Origin: Pisolithus tinctorius
Taxonomy: Eukaryota > Basidiomycota > Agaricomycetes > Boletales > Pisolithaceae
Reading direction: 5' to 3'
Length of the DNA stretch: 64,000 nucleotides
NCBI GenBank assembly: GCA_024663395.1
Contig: JANFAH010000032.1
Coordinates: 434,001 to 498,000, forward strand
Shown here in pieces: positions 39,839 to 52,889 of this stretch. A program made the position numbers and the translations under genes. The notes beneath the pieces are model-generated. The model was not told the DNA's origin, did not search any database, and worked only from the letters and a program-made list of their open reading frames with translations. Numbering within the stretch: position 1 is the stretch's first letter; each line of letters opens with the position of its first letter.

Positions 39839-39959
39839 AGCATCCCACCTATACCCTTGAATCTGCCATGACCAACTGCAGACTTTTGCAATCACGTCTG
39901 GCTTGTCGTGCGCCGATGTATTTCTTTGGTGGCCGTTCGTGCTACGCTACGTTACTCAA

Positions 39960-41105
39960 GCTTCAAATGCTACGTGAGGCTATGGCCTCTGACGATCGCG
40001 TATCGTGCCGACGTTCAGGAGACTGAGTCATTTGCTACAAGCCAAGGGCTCGGACGTGGATGGACCCTCCAAGAACTGCTGCCCCCACCCCCCTACCGTT
40101 TTGTTCTACACTCGAACCTGGTCGCTGTGCAAAAACATCGAGTCTTCGAATCATGAAACAGATGCTGCCACACTAGAAGAACTTTCAGGCGCAACCGGAA
40201 CAGAATCTCGGTTCCTCACTGAATGTTTACTCCTGCCATGGACGACGCACGGTCGAGACTTTGATGGGCATCGTCACGCCGTACCATCCGCCCCGAGGAC
40301 GTTGCCTATTCGCTTTTGGGGATTTTCCATCTCCATCTACCCGTCCTCTAGCGAATCTGCAGAATTTGCCCTGGGTTGCCTGCTAGGAGAAGTCATATCA
40401 CAGTCTGGGGACATCTCAATGTTGGACTGGGTCAGGGAGGCGTCGACGTTTCATAGCTGCTTCCCCACTCGCATTACATCGTACCAAACGTTGCCATTGC
40501 TGCCTGTTCTACCACCTGTCGCACAAGAGCAGTCTTCGACAGCGAGTCAACACTCTGCGTCGTCCAAAGCACTGCGAAAGTTGTATCGCTCGCTCACTAA
40601 ATCGCCCCTCCCACGATTTCTGAACCGACGCCTTACATTGCCATGTTTCTCATATCGTGTCACAGCGTTTCAATTGAAGAGCGCAAACCCATCCTCACCG
40701 AACTATACATATGAAATGTCGCCCCTGCCTCGATTCATGAACCGACGCCTCATGTTGCCATGCTTCCCCTATCATGTCGCGGCAGTCTCGCTGCGAAGTG
40801 CAGCTCCATCCTTACCGCGTTATTCATATGAAATACATGCGTCCGGTTTGTGGCTAGTTGGGATTAGGCTGCCAGAAAAGCTCGAAGATGCGGCGACGGA
40901 AAATGCGACAGGTTCTTCTCTGCAGCTTGTCCGCCTTGGGACAATCATTTATCGCCCTTATGTTGAACGAACTGTCTCGCAACGAGTACAAACGGATTGC
41001 CTCGTCCACTCTTATCGCAGCTCATCCTGTGAACTCAGCCAGCATCCTCCAAAGCAATATTCGGATATTCAATATTGTCTAGATATTCATGGTGTTGTTG
41101 AGTAG
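39960..41105 (+). pseudogene. HET-domain gene fragment (C-terminal part)
   Basis: Similar to the 3' half of the gene at 46034-48564: ALTIAYRADVQETESF, GRGWTLQELLPPPPYR and LEELSGATGTESRFLTE. It continues with SSKALRKLYRSLTKSPLPRF and a C-terminal region longer than in the other copy. The unit PRFLNRRLTLPCFSYRV occurs twice in a row (second PRFMNRRLMLPCFPYHV), a tandem duplication of about 117 bp. The frame shifts near 40080-40140. HET proteins act in fungal non-self recognition (family knowledge); this piece lacks the HET core. Confidence 0.65.
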
Positions 41106-41239
41106 GCGTTGATCGGTACGATAGTCATATTGTACCTAAAAAGGGTGATATCATCCGTGTGCATGAAACAACACACTGGTCAACCCATTTGATTGGAAAT
41201 ACGTTGTCTCAGCGAGAAAGAACCGGTACATATGGTCGG

Positions 41240-42432
41240 AACGGCAACTCACTCGTCCATCGTGCAAACTGGTCTCCGATACTAGGTACAATCAGCTGAG
41301 CGATTTGGATCCCTTCCAGATGACCAATGTTCACGGAATTGGCGGTGCATTTATCCATTGTTGAGTCTCCGAGTTTAACACCGGAATGGCTTGAACACCG
41401 GAATATAGTGAAGCACTGGATGTTAGTTTAGTCCAGAATTGGGAAGGTCAGACACCTCGAGAACTCCAACCTGGAAACTACGGGGAAGGTTTCAGAGCAT
41501 ATTCTAAGGTATAAGTAGGATGCTTACTCTGTGGAGGCACCGAAGCCGACGATCAGGTCATCATCGGAACTCGTTTGAGGTGGATAATGGAGAGCCCGCA
41601 TGATCGCGGCAGAATTCGTGGTCTAATAACTGCCAGCGAAGATAGTAGGGTATGTAGGAACGATGGTACCTTCTCGGCAAAGTATGCTTGAGGTAGATCT
41701 AATGCAAGTGCAAAGATGTAGAGCAGGACCTTTCCAATACCTACAGCTGCGTGGATTGATCACAAAACGGGATGAGGCACACTCGAACAGTATGTCATCT
41801 TAAAACGCATCAGTAACTGAGACAGGGCCCGCGGAACTCAGCGGGTCCCAGGGGCCTACGTTTGCACTAGCCATAGCGCCGTCATTCGCTTTCTTTTCAT
41901 CAAATTTACCTTGGATACCAATTCTTCTCAACCGATTTTGAAGCCTTCATGCAGATCGCCTCGGTTGACTGGGTCGATGTTGGAGTCTAACGCGGGTGCG
42001 TACCCTTTGCAATTCACAGCTTCTTCATGATAAAGCTTCTCCGGACGAGGTGAAGATCGAGCCGATGCAAGGATGGTGGAGCCTACCTTCGTTTTCGTCT
42101 CGAGTGGGAGAGAAAAGTAAGCTTCCATGGTCGAGAAGACCTCGTCAATGGTCTCTTGGAGTATGCCAAGATCGCTAACTGCAGATAGCTTGTCGGAAAA
42201 CGACAGATGTTAAGGCCGAGGACCTGTGCCCACTGTAAAAGAACCTGACGTTCATCCAGGCATCCGAAGCAGTCCGTTCTTGTACATGTTCTATATTGCT
42301 GTCCAATGTGTGAGTCCAAGTAGTACTAGAGGTAAGAGACGACGCACATGATGGGATACTGTCGAAAGAACCGCTCACCGAGCCCACAGCTTCAGCTGGA
42401 GAATCTTGCCAGGAGTCTCTGTTACTCATCAT
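41240..42432 (-). pseudogene. 2OG-Fe(II) oxygenase copy 2, decayed, minus strand
   Basis: The only copy on the minus strand. Blocks: SVSGSFDSIPS then a gtgcgt donor, SNIEHVQERTASDAWMNVRF, TMEAYFSLPLETKTK, EKLYHEEAVNCKGYAPALDS, GDLHEGFKIG followed by TGA, ALALDLPQAYF-like and MRALHYPPQTSSDDD-like blocks, and GDQFARWTS. Several stops and frame changes; the last two exons are missing. Confidence 0.72.
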
Positions 42433-42544
42433 ACATCATCGATCCCTTCGAAGTAACCCCACTTTGCCAATAGCCCATTGGACGAGTAACCACGACCGAT
42501 AACTCCAAGCCTGAGGAGGGCACCCTGGTATACATCCGTCTACA

Positions 42545-43683
42545 TTGCTTTCCAGACGCTCCGGAATGAGATCCGTACCTCGAACGGATGCAGATTGCGA
42601 ACTACTCGGGCATGATTTCCCCTCACATGCTGAATGGCGCAACGGCTCCACCTTCATTCTGACAGACTTCGCCATCCTGCCTTGGACTACATTGAATTGG
42701 GCAGGTTACACGCTTGATGATATTTTGCTTCTCTCGCCATCTGCTGTCCCTGAAAAACGTGCATCAGTGCTTGGGGGGCTCGCGAGGGTCGCCCTACCGT
42801 CTAAGTGTGAACCTTAAGGACGGTGACTTTCTAGACAAGATCGGGGGGTTCGTTGAGCAGAAGGTGGACTTCAGCATTATGCGAATCCTTGCTGTAACGC
42901 TTTCAGCCATCGATGAACGCGGTATGTAGCGTCGGCGCCATGGCAGTCCGTTTGTGACTCGCATGCTTACCTCCGCTTTCTGTAAGGAGGTGCCGCCCGA
43001 TTCCTCACTGCTTACGCTCCCGTATCAGGAGAGCTATCCTGGTCGTTCCCAGAAAAACGCGGAATGTACCTGGGGGTCCATCCGAGATTCTCAGAAGCCT
43101 GCTCGTGTACTTCTACTGGCTTTCTCACCATATTCTTGCCAGTAACACCGGACCAGCGTTAGGACTTTCGATACCCGCAACCATTGTCAGCTCTCATGTA
43201 CAACTTCTATCCATCGCCACTGACGTTCGTCAACCTTTCTTCGAGTATACCAATATACCTCCCGATCCGGATGTCTACCTCGGTCCACTCAGAGAGCGTC
43301 TCCCATAGTACAACCATTAGATTCCCAGGTCGCACTTCCTACCTATCAGAAGATGTCAAGACTGGCTTATGGCTCTGCTTACACACCCATTGAGACCGGG
43401 AATATCGCCCGTTTTTCGCGACCTGTCTACTGGTTGGGATGCGTTAGAGGTGGACGTCGTGCGAGCTATACGACTATTTCGCGTCTCGCGCGGTCTGCTC
43501 CAGCACTGGGGACTCGGCGTGCATGCCCTCGGACCTGCCGAGATGGTGGTTGCGTGCATGACGGTGTGTGTGCATGAGCATGGCTTCGGCAGTGCTGTAT
43601 CTGGAATGGACTCATCGGCAGAAGTCTTCTGGGACGATCCTATGGAAGAGTCGATGGTGTGGCTAGTAGACCGTTTACACTAA
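42545..43683 (+). pseudogene. Possible intron-containing gene remnant, unidentified
   Basis: Coding-like blocks on the plus strand: 42545-42817 (ELLGHDFPSHAEWRNGS, DFAILPWTTLNWAGYT), 42800-42925 (DFLDKIGGFVEQKVDFS, then gtatgt), 43140-43308 and 43369-43683 (STGWDALEVDVVRAIRLFRV). Possible short introns lie between. I do not recognise the family and cannot show one continuous frame. Confidence 0.22.
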
Positions 43684-46033
43684 AGCAACTTCCAAACCCC
43701 CCTCCAGCTCCCTCTGCCACCGTCACTCGCACCGAAATGATGACTGCCTCGCTTCACCCGCTCACCTCTCAGAACCACTTGGAAATCGCCTCGCAGACGC
43801 ATCTCCGACAGCCTCCATTCTATCAGTTTTATACGGGTCTTGTCGCACTATACACTGCCGTGTCCTTCATCCACCCCATCTACATACCTCTCCCATGCGT
43901 TACACAGGTGACTACCGCCGACTTGTGTGGTGCGAAGCTGCAGATGGGTCGAGCGGCAGTGCCGATGCCGTAACTCAGGTGGGGAGGACGGTTCATCTCG
44001 GCTCAGAACGGGTCGTCTGCTGTGGCTTGGGATGATGGCCCGCTCGCACAGTGCGTCGGCATTCCCGGACGTCAGGGAGTACTTGCACCCCATCGAATTT
44101 GACGAAAGGATTCTTGGGGCGTCCTTTCGGACGCTACTGGCAGATAGGAATGCGCCACAGGGGCTTGGGCGCCTCCTGGCGGTACTTCGTATTGCGCGTA
44201 CAGAGTGGCCGGACCTACAAAGGATTGCGCGGATCGCTGAAGATAGGACGGACTCTCACCACCGAGCGGTCCGAGTCGATCATCAGGTTCCCTTGTAGGA
44301 CCAACAATGCTTCGCATTCTAAACCGGGCTGACGCTCCAACTGTGCACGAGGTCTTGTTGTACTGCCAGAGTTCAAAGGGTGAATTCTTGAGGCCGTCGT
44401 CATGCTTCGAAGGCAGTTCTATAGCTGAGAGAGAGATGGATGGAAAATGTACGGAGTGCAATTAGCGTTTATATGGCCGAGTGGGTGCAGACATCTTCAG
44501 GTATCGCCGTAGCTGACGATCCTGGCTTCAAGTGTGCAGCAGGACATATATGTGATAATTCGGGTCTAACACTGGGTTCCATTGCAACGGTGCAGTATCT
44601 TGACCGGTTCCTCCTACGGGGCCATCAGTGATTCAACATCGAAGACCTCAGTCGTGGAAGCGTTTGGCCCTCAGGAATGAGGTGGAAAATGAAGTGGACA
44701 TGGAGAACTTGGTAACGCAGATTGCAACCCGACAAGTATTGTCCTCTGTGCCAAATCACCTTGTCAGTACTGTGATCCCAAGAAACCGAGAGCAGTAAAA
44801 GAATGCACGGGTGTGTCTTCCAAGACATTGGATTGTAGGGAACGTGCGACCTCACCAGAAAGTGACATCTGTCCACTATCTTTTACCTCTCTCTCGCTTC
44901 TGTCCTACATCGATGTCCCTGTCTTATCGGGTAGTGCTCGAAATCAAGTGCCTCCTGCCGTGGATAGGTTGTGTACGCGTATGAACATGGCAAGTTGAAT
45001 CGTACATGATTGCGACGTGGAATAAGAGAGATCGCATGAGGTACTGCGAGGAACCTGTGTAAGATAGAGCGGAATTCCGAGAGGAGAGGGATGGAATATT
45101 GGGACATCCGGTGAACTTGATCGATCCTCGTACGTCGCTCAGATTCTCAACTGCGACACCCCTGATTGATGGTCACTATTATTACCGGTGGTAGGCAGCT
45201 CAGTGGTGTGGAGGATGTCATCGCCTGATGCGTCTCTGTACCTGGCCTATCCACCAGGTCTCCGTCATTTTTCATTTGAGGCTAACTCTCTTGCAGTTGC
45301 ATCCGGTCCTCCGCCCAATGCGTCGTTGCCAAACGTTGAAGACAGGTGTGCACATTGGCTCTAATGTTCCCGATCGCCCGGTAGCCTCGTACTAGCCAGT
45401 CGATCGAATGGTTAGTCGTACATCTGGTCAGCAGCAGGCCCTCGAGTCGACAGCAGCTTCCTTTCCTCGGAGAAACCCATGTAAAGGGAGGCTTATCAAG
45501 AAACTCGAGGTCTAGGGTATGTCCCGTACAGGTTTGAGCGCTACGGGCCATGCTGTTCGTGGGCCTTAGCCTCCTGTGCTCTCTCACACCTCGACGTCCA
45601 CCAAGTGGGGCGAGTTCCTTCCCAGCTCTTCAATCTGTGTGACTCGGGCAGTATACAATCCGATTGTGATTGTCGTTCAGTTCCTGCTTGCACCTTTCCC
45701 ATCCATCGGTGAAGTTCCTATGGATCCATTGTCCCGTCACACATATTGACCTCCATGTAGTTCCGTCCACGTTTTGGTCTCCCCGGCACCCAAGAGTGTT
45801 TGCTCGATTCTCTGCCTTTACTTGTGAGTTCTTTGACTATTGTTAATCAGTTTTGTTAATTCGGGTAGCATTTTGACATTAAAGGTTGCTTTCCCTCATT
45901 TTCTTTCTCGCGTTCGACGATAACGTATGGCTCAACTACTGTTCCTGGCTTATTGCGGCTGATTACTGAATTTATCCTGAAATCACAACTATTTCCACGA
46001 CGCACGTTTTCCCGGCGTACCTGACAGCATTCA
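43684..46033. other. Stretch without a supported gene
   Basis: Only short open frames on both strands, none with a recognisable motif or convincing splice pattern. The last few hundred bases (45.7-46.03 kb) are pyrimidine-rich and could hold the promoter and leader of the TPR-HET gene. Confidence 0.4.
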
Positions 46034-48564
46034 ATGGATTCGATGGACGTCGTTTCCCACCAACGAGTAGATTTGGAGCGTTGTCCGCCAGGGCATAATG
46101 ATCGGGTCCGTGCTCTCTACAACCTAGCGGAAGCCCTCGACGAGAGATTCCAGATAGAGGGGAAAATTGATGATGTGGACGAGGCAAATGATTTACACCG
46201 TGCAGCATTGGAACTACCTCCCTCTGGACATCCTGATCGCTCTTCGTCGCTCAACGACCTTGCTTCCTGTCTTGCAAATGGATACGAGAAACTGGGGGCA
46301 GTTACCGCCCAGGAAGAAGCCATCACACTCGGGCGTGCAGCACAAGAGCTCCGTTCACCAGGGCATTCTGCTCGTCATGTGTCTCTCAACAATCTCGCTT
46401 ATTATCTTTGGCAGAGGTCCCAGAAACAAGTTGCGATGCAGGACTTGGACGAGGCGATTGAGCTGCACCGGGCAGCATCGGCACTCCGTCCACCTGGACA
46501 TCCTGATTGTTCTTCGTCGTTCCACGACCTTGCTCGCAGTCTTGTCGATAGATACGAGGAACAGGGGGTAGTTGCCGACCTCGAAGAAGCTATCACATTC
46601 AGCCATGCAGTACTTGAGCTCCATCCACCAGGCCATCCTAATCGTAAACATTCTCTCTCTAGTCTCGCTTATTACCTCGGGAAGACATCGCCAACACAGG
46701 CTGCGGTGCAAGGTTCTGGCAGGGTAAATTTTCTACGCCGAGCTACGTCGGCACTCCGTTCAACAGATTATGCCGATACTACTTCCACGCTCCACGCACT
46801 CTCACTACATCATTGGTGCCAGTTTCGGAAGCAGACTGCAGTAACCGATTTGGACGAGGCCGTTTGTCTTGCGAACTATGCCTTGGAGCTCCGACTGCTG
46901 GAAGACATGTCGCCTGTTGACCAACTCAATTTGTTCATTAAAGAGCGGCTCCAGCGGCTGGCTCAGGGGAAAACTGGCCTGAATCGGTCAACCTTGATCG
47001 AGCAGTAGACAACCTATGTGCCCTTTGGCGGGACTTCAGGCACAAATTTCGCACCCAACATGCAATCGACCACCTTCATAAAGCAATATCCCTGCACGAA
47101 TTTGTTCTGCAACCCCGTCCCGTTGGACATGCCAGTCACCCCTTGAACCTTCATGACCTTGCACTATGCTTAATAGAGGGGTTTGACGATACAGCCAATG
47201 CTGGTTGGTGTTTTGGACAAGGCTATTTCGCTCGAACAAAAGGCGCTGGAACTAACTGCTCCCGGAGACCTGAGTTACGACATATCCTAGGACCGTCTTG
47301 CAACCTATCTCCAGATAAAGATCAACCCTCAGATTTCCACGGTATCTTCCATTCGGTCGGTCGCTACGGAATATGAGGTCAGCCAAGTCATTCGACACGT
47401 CGTTTTTGAGACCCTCGAAAGCATGCCAACTAGACTGCTACACACGCAAATGGGCACCCTGTGCAGCCGGGATGAGCAGATATCAAAATTGCAATACAAC
47501 CGGCTGTTGTCTTCGGCCATGTCATATGACCCTGTGGAACGAGTCGGCCGTATCCATGCTGACGTCTCGAGATACTTCCGGTTTGTCATGTTCTCTCACC
47601 GCTGGGGTGAAGGTGAACCATTACTCCGCGACATTCAAAGTTGTCCAATATATGACATGACATCGGGTGGGTTTCACAAAACTTCGGAAGTTCTGTCTTA
47701 CTGCTTTGAAGCGAGGTTACCTGTGGGCGTGGAGCGATACCTGCTGCATAGATAAAGATAGCAGTGCTGAGTTGCAAGAGGCGATAGGATCGATGTTTGG
47801 GTGGTATCGACGATCTGCCTAACGATCGTGTATCTTGCCGACGTTTCTAAGACTAGGACATTTACCGGAAGCCAATGGTTCGGACGCGGATGGACTCTCC
47901 AAGAACTGTTGGCCCCCCACACCGTCCTATTCTACACTCGAACCTGGTCGCTGTACAAAAACATCGAATCCTCGAATCATAAAACAGATGCTATCATACT
48001 AGAAGAACTTGCAGGCGCAACCGGAATAGAATCTCGGTTTCTCACTGATTTTTCCCCTGGCATGGATGATGCACGCTCGAGACTTCGATGGGCATCGTCA
48101 CGCCGTACCACCCGTCCTGAAGACGTTGCCTACTCGCTTTTTGGGATTTTCAATCTCCATCTACCCGTCCTTTATGGTGAATCTGCGGAATCAGCCCTGG
48201 GTCGACTCCTAGGAAAAGTCATATCATATCACGGTTTGGGGATATCTCGATGCTGGACTGGATTGGGGAGGCATCGACGTTTCATAGCTGTTTCCCGGCC
48301 CGCATTGCATGGTACCAGCCATTGCCATTGCCCCCTGTCCCTCCAGCCGGGCCAGAAGAGCAGTCATTGACGGCGAGTCAACCGCCTGCGTCATCCAAAG
48401 CACTGCGAAAGTTGTACCGCTCGCTCATTAAGTCACCCCTGCTACGATTTGTGAACCGACGCCTTACGTTGGCATGTTTCTCCTATCGTGTCACAGCGGT
48501 TGAACTGACGAAGGCGGATCTATCCTCACCATCGAGTTGTACATATTCCAGGCATTTTGTTTGA
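46034..48564 (+). pseudogene. TPR-HET protein gene, broken
   Basis: Starts at ATG 46034. Residues 1-320 hold tandem helical TPR-like repeats with a recurring pattern (LDEAIELHRAASALRPPGHP; LEEAITFSHAVLELHPPGHP). The frame changes near 46990, then more repeat (IDHLHKAISLHEFVLQPRPVGH), a TAG at 47288-47290, and the HET region: MPTRLLHTQMG, DVSRYFRFVMFSHRWGEGEP, then after another shift (near 47665) YLWAWSDTCCIDKDSSAEL. A one-base loss near 47820 is followed by LTIVYLADVS, FGRGWTLQELLAPHTV and RPEDVAYSLFGIFNLHLPVLYGES. Agaricomycetes carry many TPR/NACHT-HET genes of this kind, implicated in recognition and cell death (family knowledge). Too broken to work as is. Confidence 0.82.
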
Positions 48565-48782
48565 GGTCGCTTGAGATCACGGTGCCGGTGAATCCTACAA
48601 GTCTTATTGTAAGTGTTCGTGCCGTTTGGCGAGATTGGTTGAAACCTCATACTGATCCTCATGAAAGCGTACTACATACGTAGTCACCCATAATGAAGCT
48701 CACTTGCCTTTCGTTATCAGATAGGCGCCGTATACTTACACAGAGGATGAATGACAAAGCTTCGTCCCCGTGTGTGAGCAAG

Positions 48783-50660
48783 ATGTTGCTGGTGGAAATA
48801 GCGGCCTCCAGCGGTGCATTTGATAGTATACCCATTGTGTGCGTCGTCGCCTTCTGCCATGCCTCGTCTCAATCTAACTTGCCGGACAGAAATATAGGCC
48901 ATACGTCGACAACTGAAGAACGGGCTGCGTCAGCTCGGCAGATAAGGGATGCCTGCATGAATGTCGAGTTCTGCTACAGTGGGACAAAGCCACTTGACTT
49001 GATACCAGTCATTGTCTAACGGTCTATTTGCAGTTAGAAATCATGGTATCCCCGAAAAGATGATCGACAGGGTCCTCTCGGCCATGACAGCTTACTTTTC
49101 TCTCCGAATCGAGATGAAGATGAAGGTAGGCGCACTGCCTTCACGTCACCTCAATCCTTTGCCTTACCCCAAAAAGCTCTATCACAGAGAAGGCGCGAAT
49201 TACAGGGGATATGCGCCCGTGTTAGACTCCAACATCGACTCAGAGAACAAAGGCGTTCTGTTCGAAGGTTTCGTAATCAGTCGGGAAGAAGTGATATTCG
49301 AGGAAAACGATGACAAGGAAGCGAATGCCGATACCACTATTATTCCGAACCTATGGCCCTCGGAACCCGCCGCTGTCCGTGAAGCGTTTGTTAATTACTA
49401 GTACGTCGCATAACAGCATACCGACGGTGGCAGCGCAACTCAACCCGTTCTGTGGTAAAGCCATGCAGCTGTAAGCATCAGAAACGCCCTGTTCCGCCTC
49501 TTTGCCCTTGCATTGGATCTCCCTGAAACATACTTTGATGACAAGGTATAGCCATTCCTATAATCTCGTCGTCCTCCCCACTATTTATAGAACAAGAATC
49601 TCCCAACGATGCGGGGCCACCAGTATCCCCCTCAAGCAGGTTCCGAAGAGGAATACATCCTTGGAATCAATGCCCACGCAGAATAATCATCTCCCTTGCA
49701 TCCTTGGATATACCCTGACAGACTTCCTCGTAGCTCCGTGAGTGCCGGACTGAAATAACATGCAGTATTTTACCATCTTATGGAAGGAGCCTGGAATTCA
49801 AGCTCTTCAGGTGCTAAACTCGGACAAGCAGCGGACAAATGCACCGCCGATAACTGGAACGCCGTCCATCAAGTATGCATCAGATCGAAAACGGACTCAA
49901 CCACTTGATTGATTATCATTGGTGACCTGCTTGCACGATGGACGAGTGACCTTCCATTCTGAGCATAAGTAGTAATTACATTTCTAATCAACACAGGGTG
50001 CTTCGAGATACAAAGGGGATTCAGATAGCGAAGAAAGGCTGCAGCGAGAAGCGTCCGCAGCCTGGATAAACTACAGGGAGAAAAGGCGCGTAGTTACCGT
50101 ACAGAGCAACCTCAACCAAAAACAAACCCAAACACACTAGGACGGGGCGACGCAAACCCCTGTGGCCGCCATCCCGCTAAGGCTCAATGCAAGAACTCGG
50201 CCTGCAGGGAGCGGAGCTGTACGGACAGCACTATGATGAGCCTGGTGACGCATAGGTAAGCCAATGATGGCTGACACTTCGGGCGCAGACGGCATGAGGT
50301 AAGGATCTCGTAAAGGCGGCCGCACCCAGTCGGTTAGTCTCGTATAATCAAATTTTAAACCCAATAAAATGCCTGAAAGACGACGTGTTGAGTTCAACCG
50401 TACATAGAGTGGTCAGCAAGCCTGTGGTCTACGGATATTCCATTGCCGTGTTCGTTGGTATCGATCCCCATGTTTGGGTCGAGGTGCGATGGCCTGAATT
50501 CTTGCTACTGAACACGGATCAATCGCTTCTTCCGGCCCATGCCGAGTTGTATCTCCCTGAGAGACCACCAAGTTACGCACCTACCTCTGCAGGGGACCAC
50601 GTCCAGACGCGCCTGAACATGACCTATCATCGAAACACCGCCTTGAGCGACAAGGTATGA
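48783..50660 (+). pseudogene. 2OG-Fe(II) oxygenase copy 3
   Basis: Start ATG 48783 (MLLVEIAASSGAFDSIPIV). Exons as in copies 4 and 6 can be followed: NIGHTSTTEERAASARQIR, RNHGIPEKMIDRVLSAM, KLYHREGANYRGYAPVLDS, LWPSEPAAVREAFVNY, LFRLFALALDLPETYFDDK, PPQAGSEEEYILGINAHAE, YFTILWKEPGIQALQVLNS, GDLLARWTS and DDVLSSTVHRVVS. Defects: the usual Asp of IDIGH is Asn, the donor after the HAE codon reads at instead of gt, about 375 bp is inserted in the intron before the STVHR exon, and the last exon is frameshifted (ISLRDHQ instead of SPERP). Likely dead. Confidence 0.78.
49985..50365. other. About 375-bp insertion in an intron of 2OG copy 3
   Basis: In the other copies the intron between the RWTS and DDVFRSTVH exons is about 50-60 nt; here it is over 400. 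The extra sequence is GC-rich in part (GGCGGCCGC near 50315) and ends A/T-rich. I see no ORF, clear RNA-polymerase-III boxes or target duplication. Confidence 0.4.
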
Positions 50661-50969
50661 GTCGTTTAGACACAGTTAACCCACATGCTCTCAATTTTGT
50701 TCCTGAATGTTAAATACAGAAATGCTTTAAAGAACGCTTCCGCAACCTTAACTGCGTAACAAAGGTTTGAATTGGGAAGCACCAGTAAAGGTTACCTGAT
50801 CACGCCCCTTGAACTTTCCGGGGACATTGGTAGGTGCTGAGATGATGTCGCAGGCTCCATATCAGCGCGCATGCCCATAATGAAGCTTCATTTCGTTTCT
50901 TATCAGATAGGTGTTGCGTACTTATACCGAGGGTGAACTACAAGGCTGCCCTCGTGAGCGAGCCTTAAG

Positions 50970-52491
50970 ATGTCTCTGGCAGAAACTGCGGCCTCGGTGA
51001 GTGGCGCCTTCGATAGCATACCCATTATGTGCGTAGTTTCCTACGTTCTCCGGTACTACTTAAACTCGCTTATCGGACAGCGACATAGGACATGCGTCGA
51101 CACCTGAGGAACGGGCTGCGTTGGCTCGGCAGATCAGGGATGCTTGCATGAATGTCGGTTTTTTTTACAGTGAGCACAGACCCTCCTGTCTTAATATTCA
51201 TGACTTCTCAACGAGCGACTCACAGTTAGCAACCATGGTATACCCCAGGAGACCATTGGCAAGGTCTTCTCGGCTGTGGAAGCTTACTTTTCTCTCCCAG
51301 TGGAGACGAAGATGAAGGTAAGCCTAATTCCTCATATCACTTGATCCTTGATTCATCTGGAGAAGCTTTACCACGGAGATGGGAATTTCATGGGATACGA
51401 ACCCGTGTTGGGCTCCAACGTCGACCCAGTCAACAGAGGCGACCTACACGAAGGTTTCCTATTTGGTTGGGAAGAATTGGTGCCCGCAGAAAACGACGAC
51501 AAGCGAGCGAATGATGGTGCCATGGCTGGTGCAAATGTATGGCCCTCGGAACCCGCCGGGTTCCGTGAAGCCTGCCTCAATTACTAGTACGCTTCATTCT
51601 GACATACTGTTCGAGTGTGCCTCATTTCGTTCCGCGGTCAAGTCATGCAGCTGTAGGTGTTGGAAAGGTCCTGTTCCACCTGTTTGCCCTTGCATTGGAT
51701 CTCCCTGAAACATACTTCGATGACAAGGTACGGTCGTTCCTACGTATCCAATTGTTCCCTGACGGTTTTCAGACCAGGAATTCCGCCGCATCCATGCGTG
51801 TTCTCCATTACCCACCCCAAACTGGTCCCGAAGACGATGGTATCGTCGGAATCGGTGCCCACTCAGAGTAAGCATCCCACCTATACCCTTGAATCTTCCC
51901 TGACAAACCTCTTCATAGTTTTAGGGTTGGGGGTTTCATCAAAGCATATAGAATCTCGAACTGAAATGATATGCAGTGTTTCACCATCTTATGGCAAGAA
52001 CCCGATATTCAGGCTCTTCAACTACTGAACTCCGAGAAGCAATGGGTAAAGGCACCGCCTATCCCCGGAACGCTTGTTATCAAGTGTGTGGAAGATTGAA
52101 TGACATTTGAATGATCTGACTGATTGCAACTAGTATCGGTGACCAGTTTGCACGATGGACGAGTGAGTGTTAATCCGGGTATACATACTGACTCCTGTCT
52201 CACACGCTCGTCTGGTAGACGACGTATTCAGGTCGACCGTGCATAGAGCGATCAACAGGAGCGGCGTCCGCCGATATTCCATTCCTTTGTTCTTCGGCAC
52301 GGATTACCACGTCCAGATCAAGGTAAGTTGGCCTTGATTGTTGCTACGGCACTCAGATCAATCACCTCGCCCAGCCCATGCCGAGTTGTGTATCCCCTGA
52401 GAGGCCGCCCAAGTACGAACCCATCGCTGCAGGGGACTACATCCATCAGCGTCTGCAGGAGGTGTATTACCAAAACACCTCTACCTCCTGA
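50970..52491 (+). CDS. 2OG-Fe(II) oxygenase (isopenicillin-N-synthase-like) copy 4
   Basis: ATG 50970 (MSLAETAASVSGAFDSIPI), then about nine short introns. Exon order: IDIGHASTPEERAALARQIR, SNHGIPQETIGKVFSAVEAY, LYHGDGNFMGYEPVLGSNVD, GWEELVPAENDDKRAND, WPSEPAGFREACLNYY, LFHLFALALDLPETYFDDK, TRNSAASMRVLHYPPQTG, GIGAHSE, CFTILWQEPDIQALQLLNS, IGDQFARWT, NDVFRSTVHRAINRSGVRRY and a last exon ending QEVYYQNTSTS. Iron ligands are expected in the HS(E/D) and STVH motifs and the 2OG-binding Arg in RRYSIP. No stops in the inferred exons. The splice junction between HSE and CFTIL is not clean. Such enzymes oxidise small molecules using iron and 2-oxoglutarate; the substrate is unknown. Confidence 0.78.
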
Positions 52492-52889
52492 TGTGGCTAG
52501 GCAACTTGTCGTGGTCAACGAGTCAATTTTATAATTGTATGTATGCTTTTTTAACACGATGCTATTTGTTAGATAGGTTTTCAGCCTCATCTTGCGCGTC
52601 TTGTTAGCGGTTGCCACCCGTACTTCAGCAGTTGCCAATGCTGGGTACTAAGCACTACTAGCACAGTATATTTCTGTAAATCTCGGCCAATCATTCAATC
52701 ATTGAGGGTGCTTGCAATGCTTATACACACTCTTCAATGGCGCACTTCTAATTGTCATTCGCTGAAGGTAAGCATTTCACTCTTCGGTAGAGCCCGACTT
52801 GGCGATCCACTGTAGACTAGCTATCAAGCTTGAGCGCCAAATGACAAAATCATTCTACATTCCTACTGTCGGGCATTTGTTGGAACCAG

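Noticed and set aside
52018..52203. Minus-strand open frame identical to one at 56692-56877
   Set aside because: It is the shadow of the duplicated 3' exons of oxygenase copies 4 and 6; identity reflects the duplication and not a separate gene.
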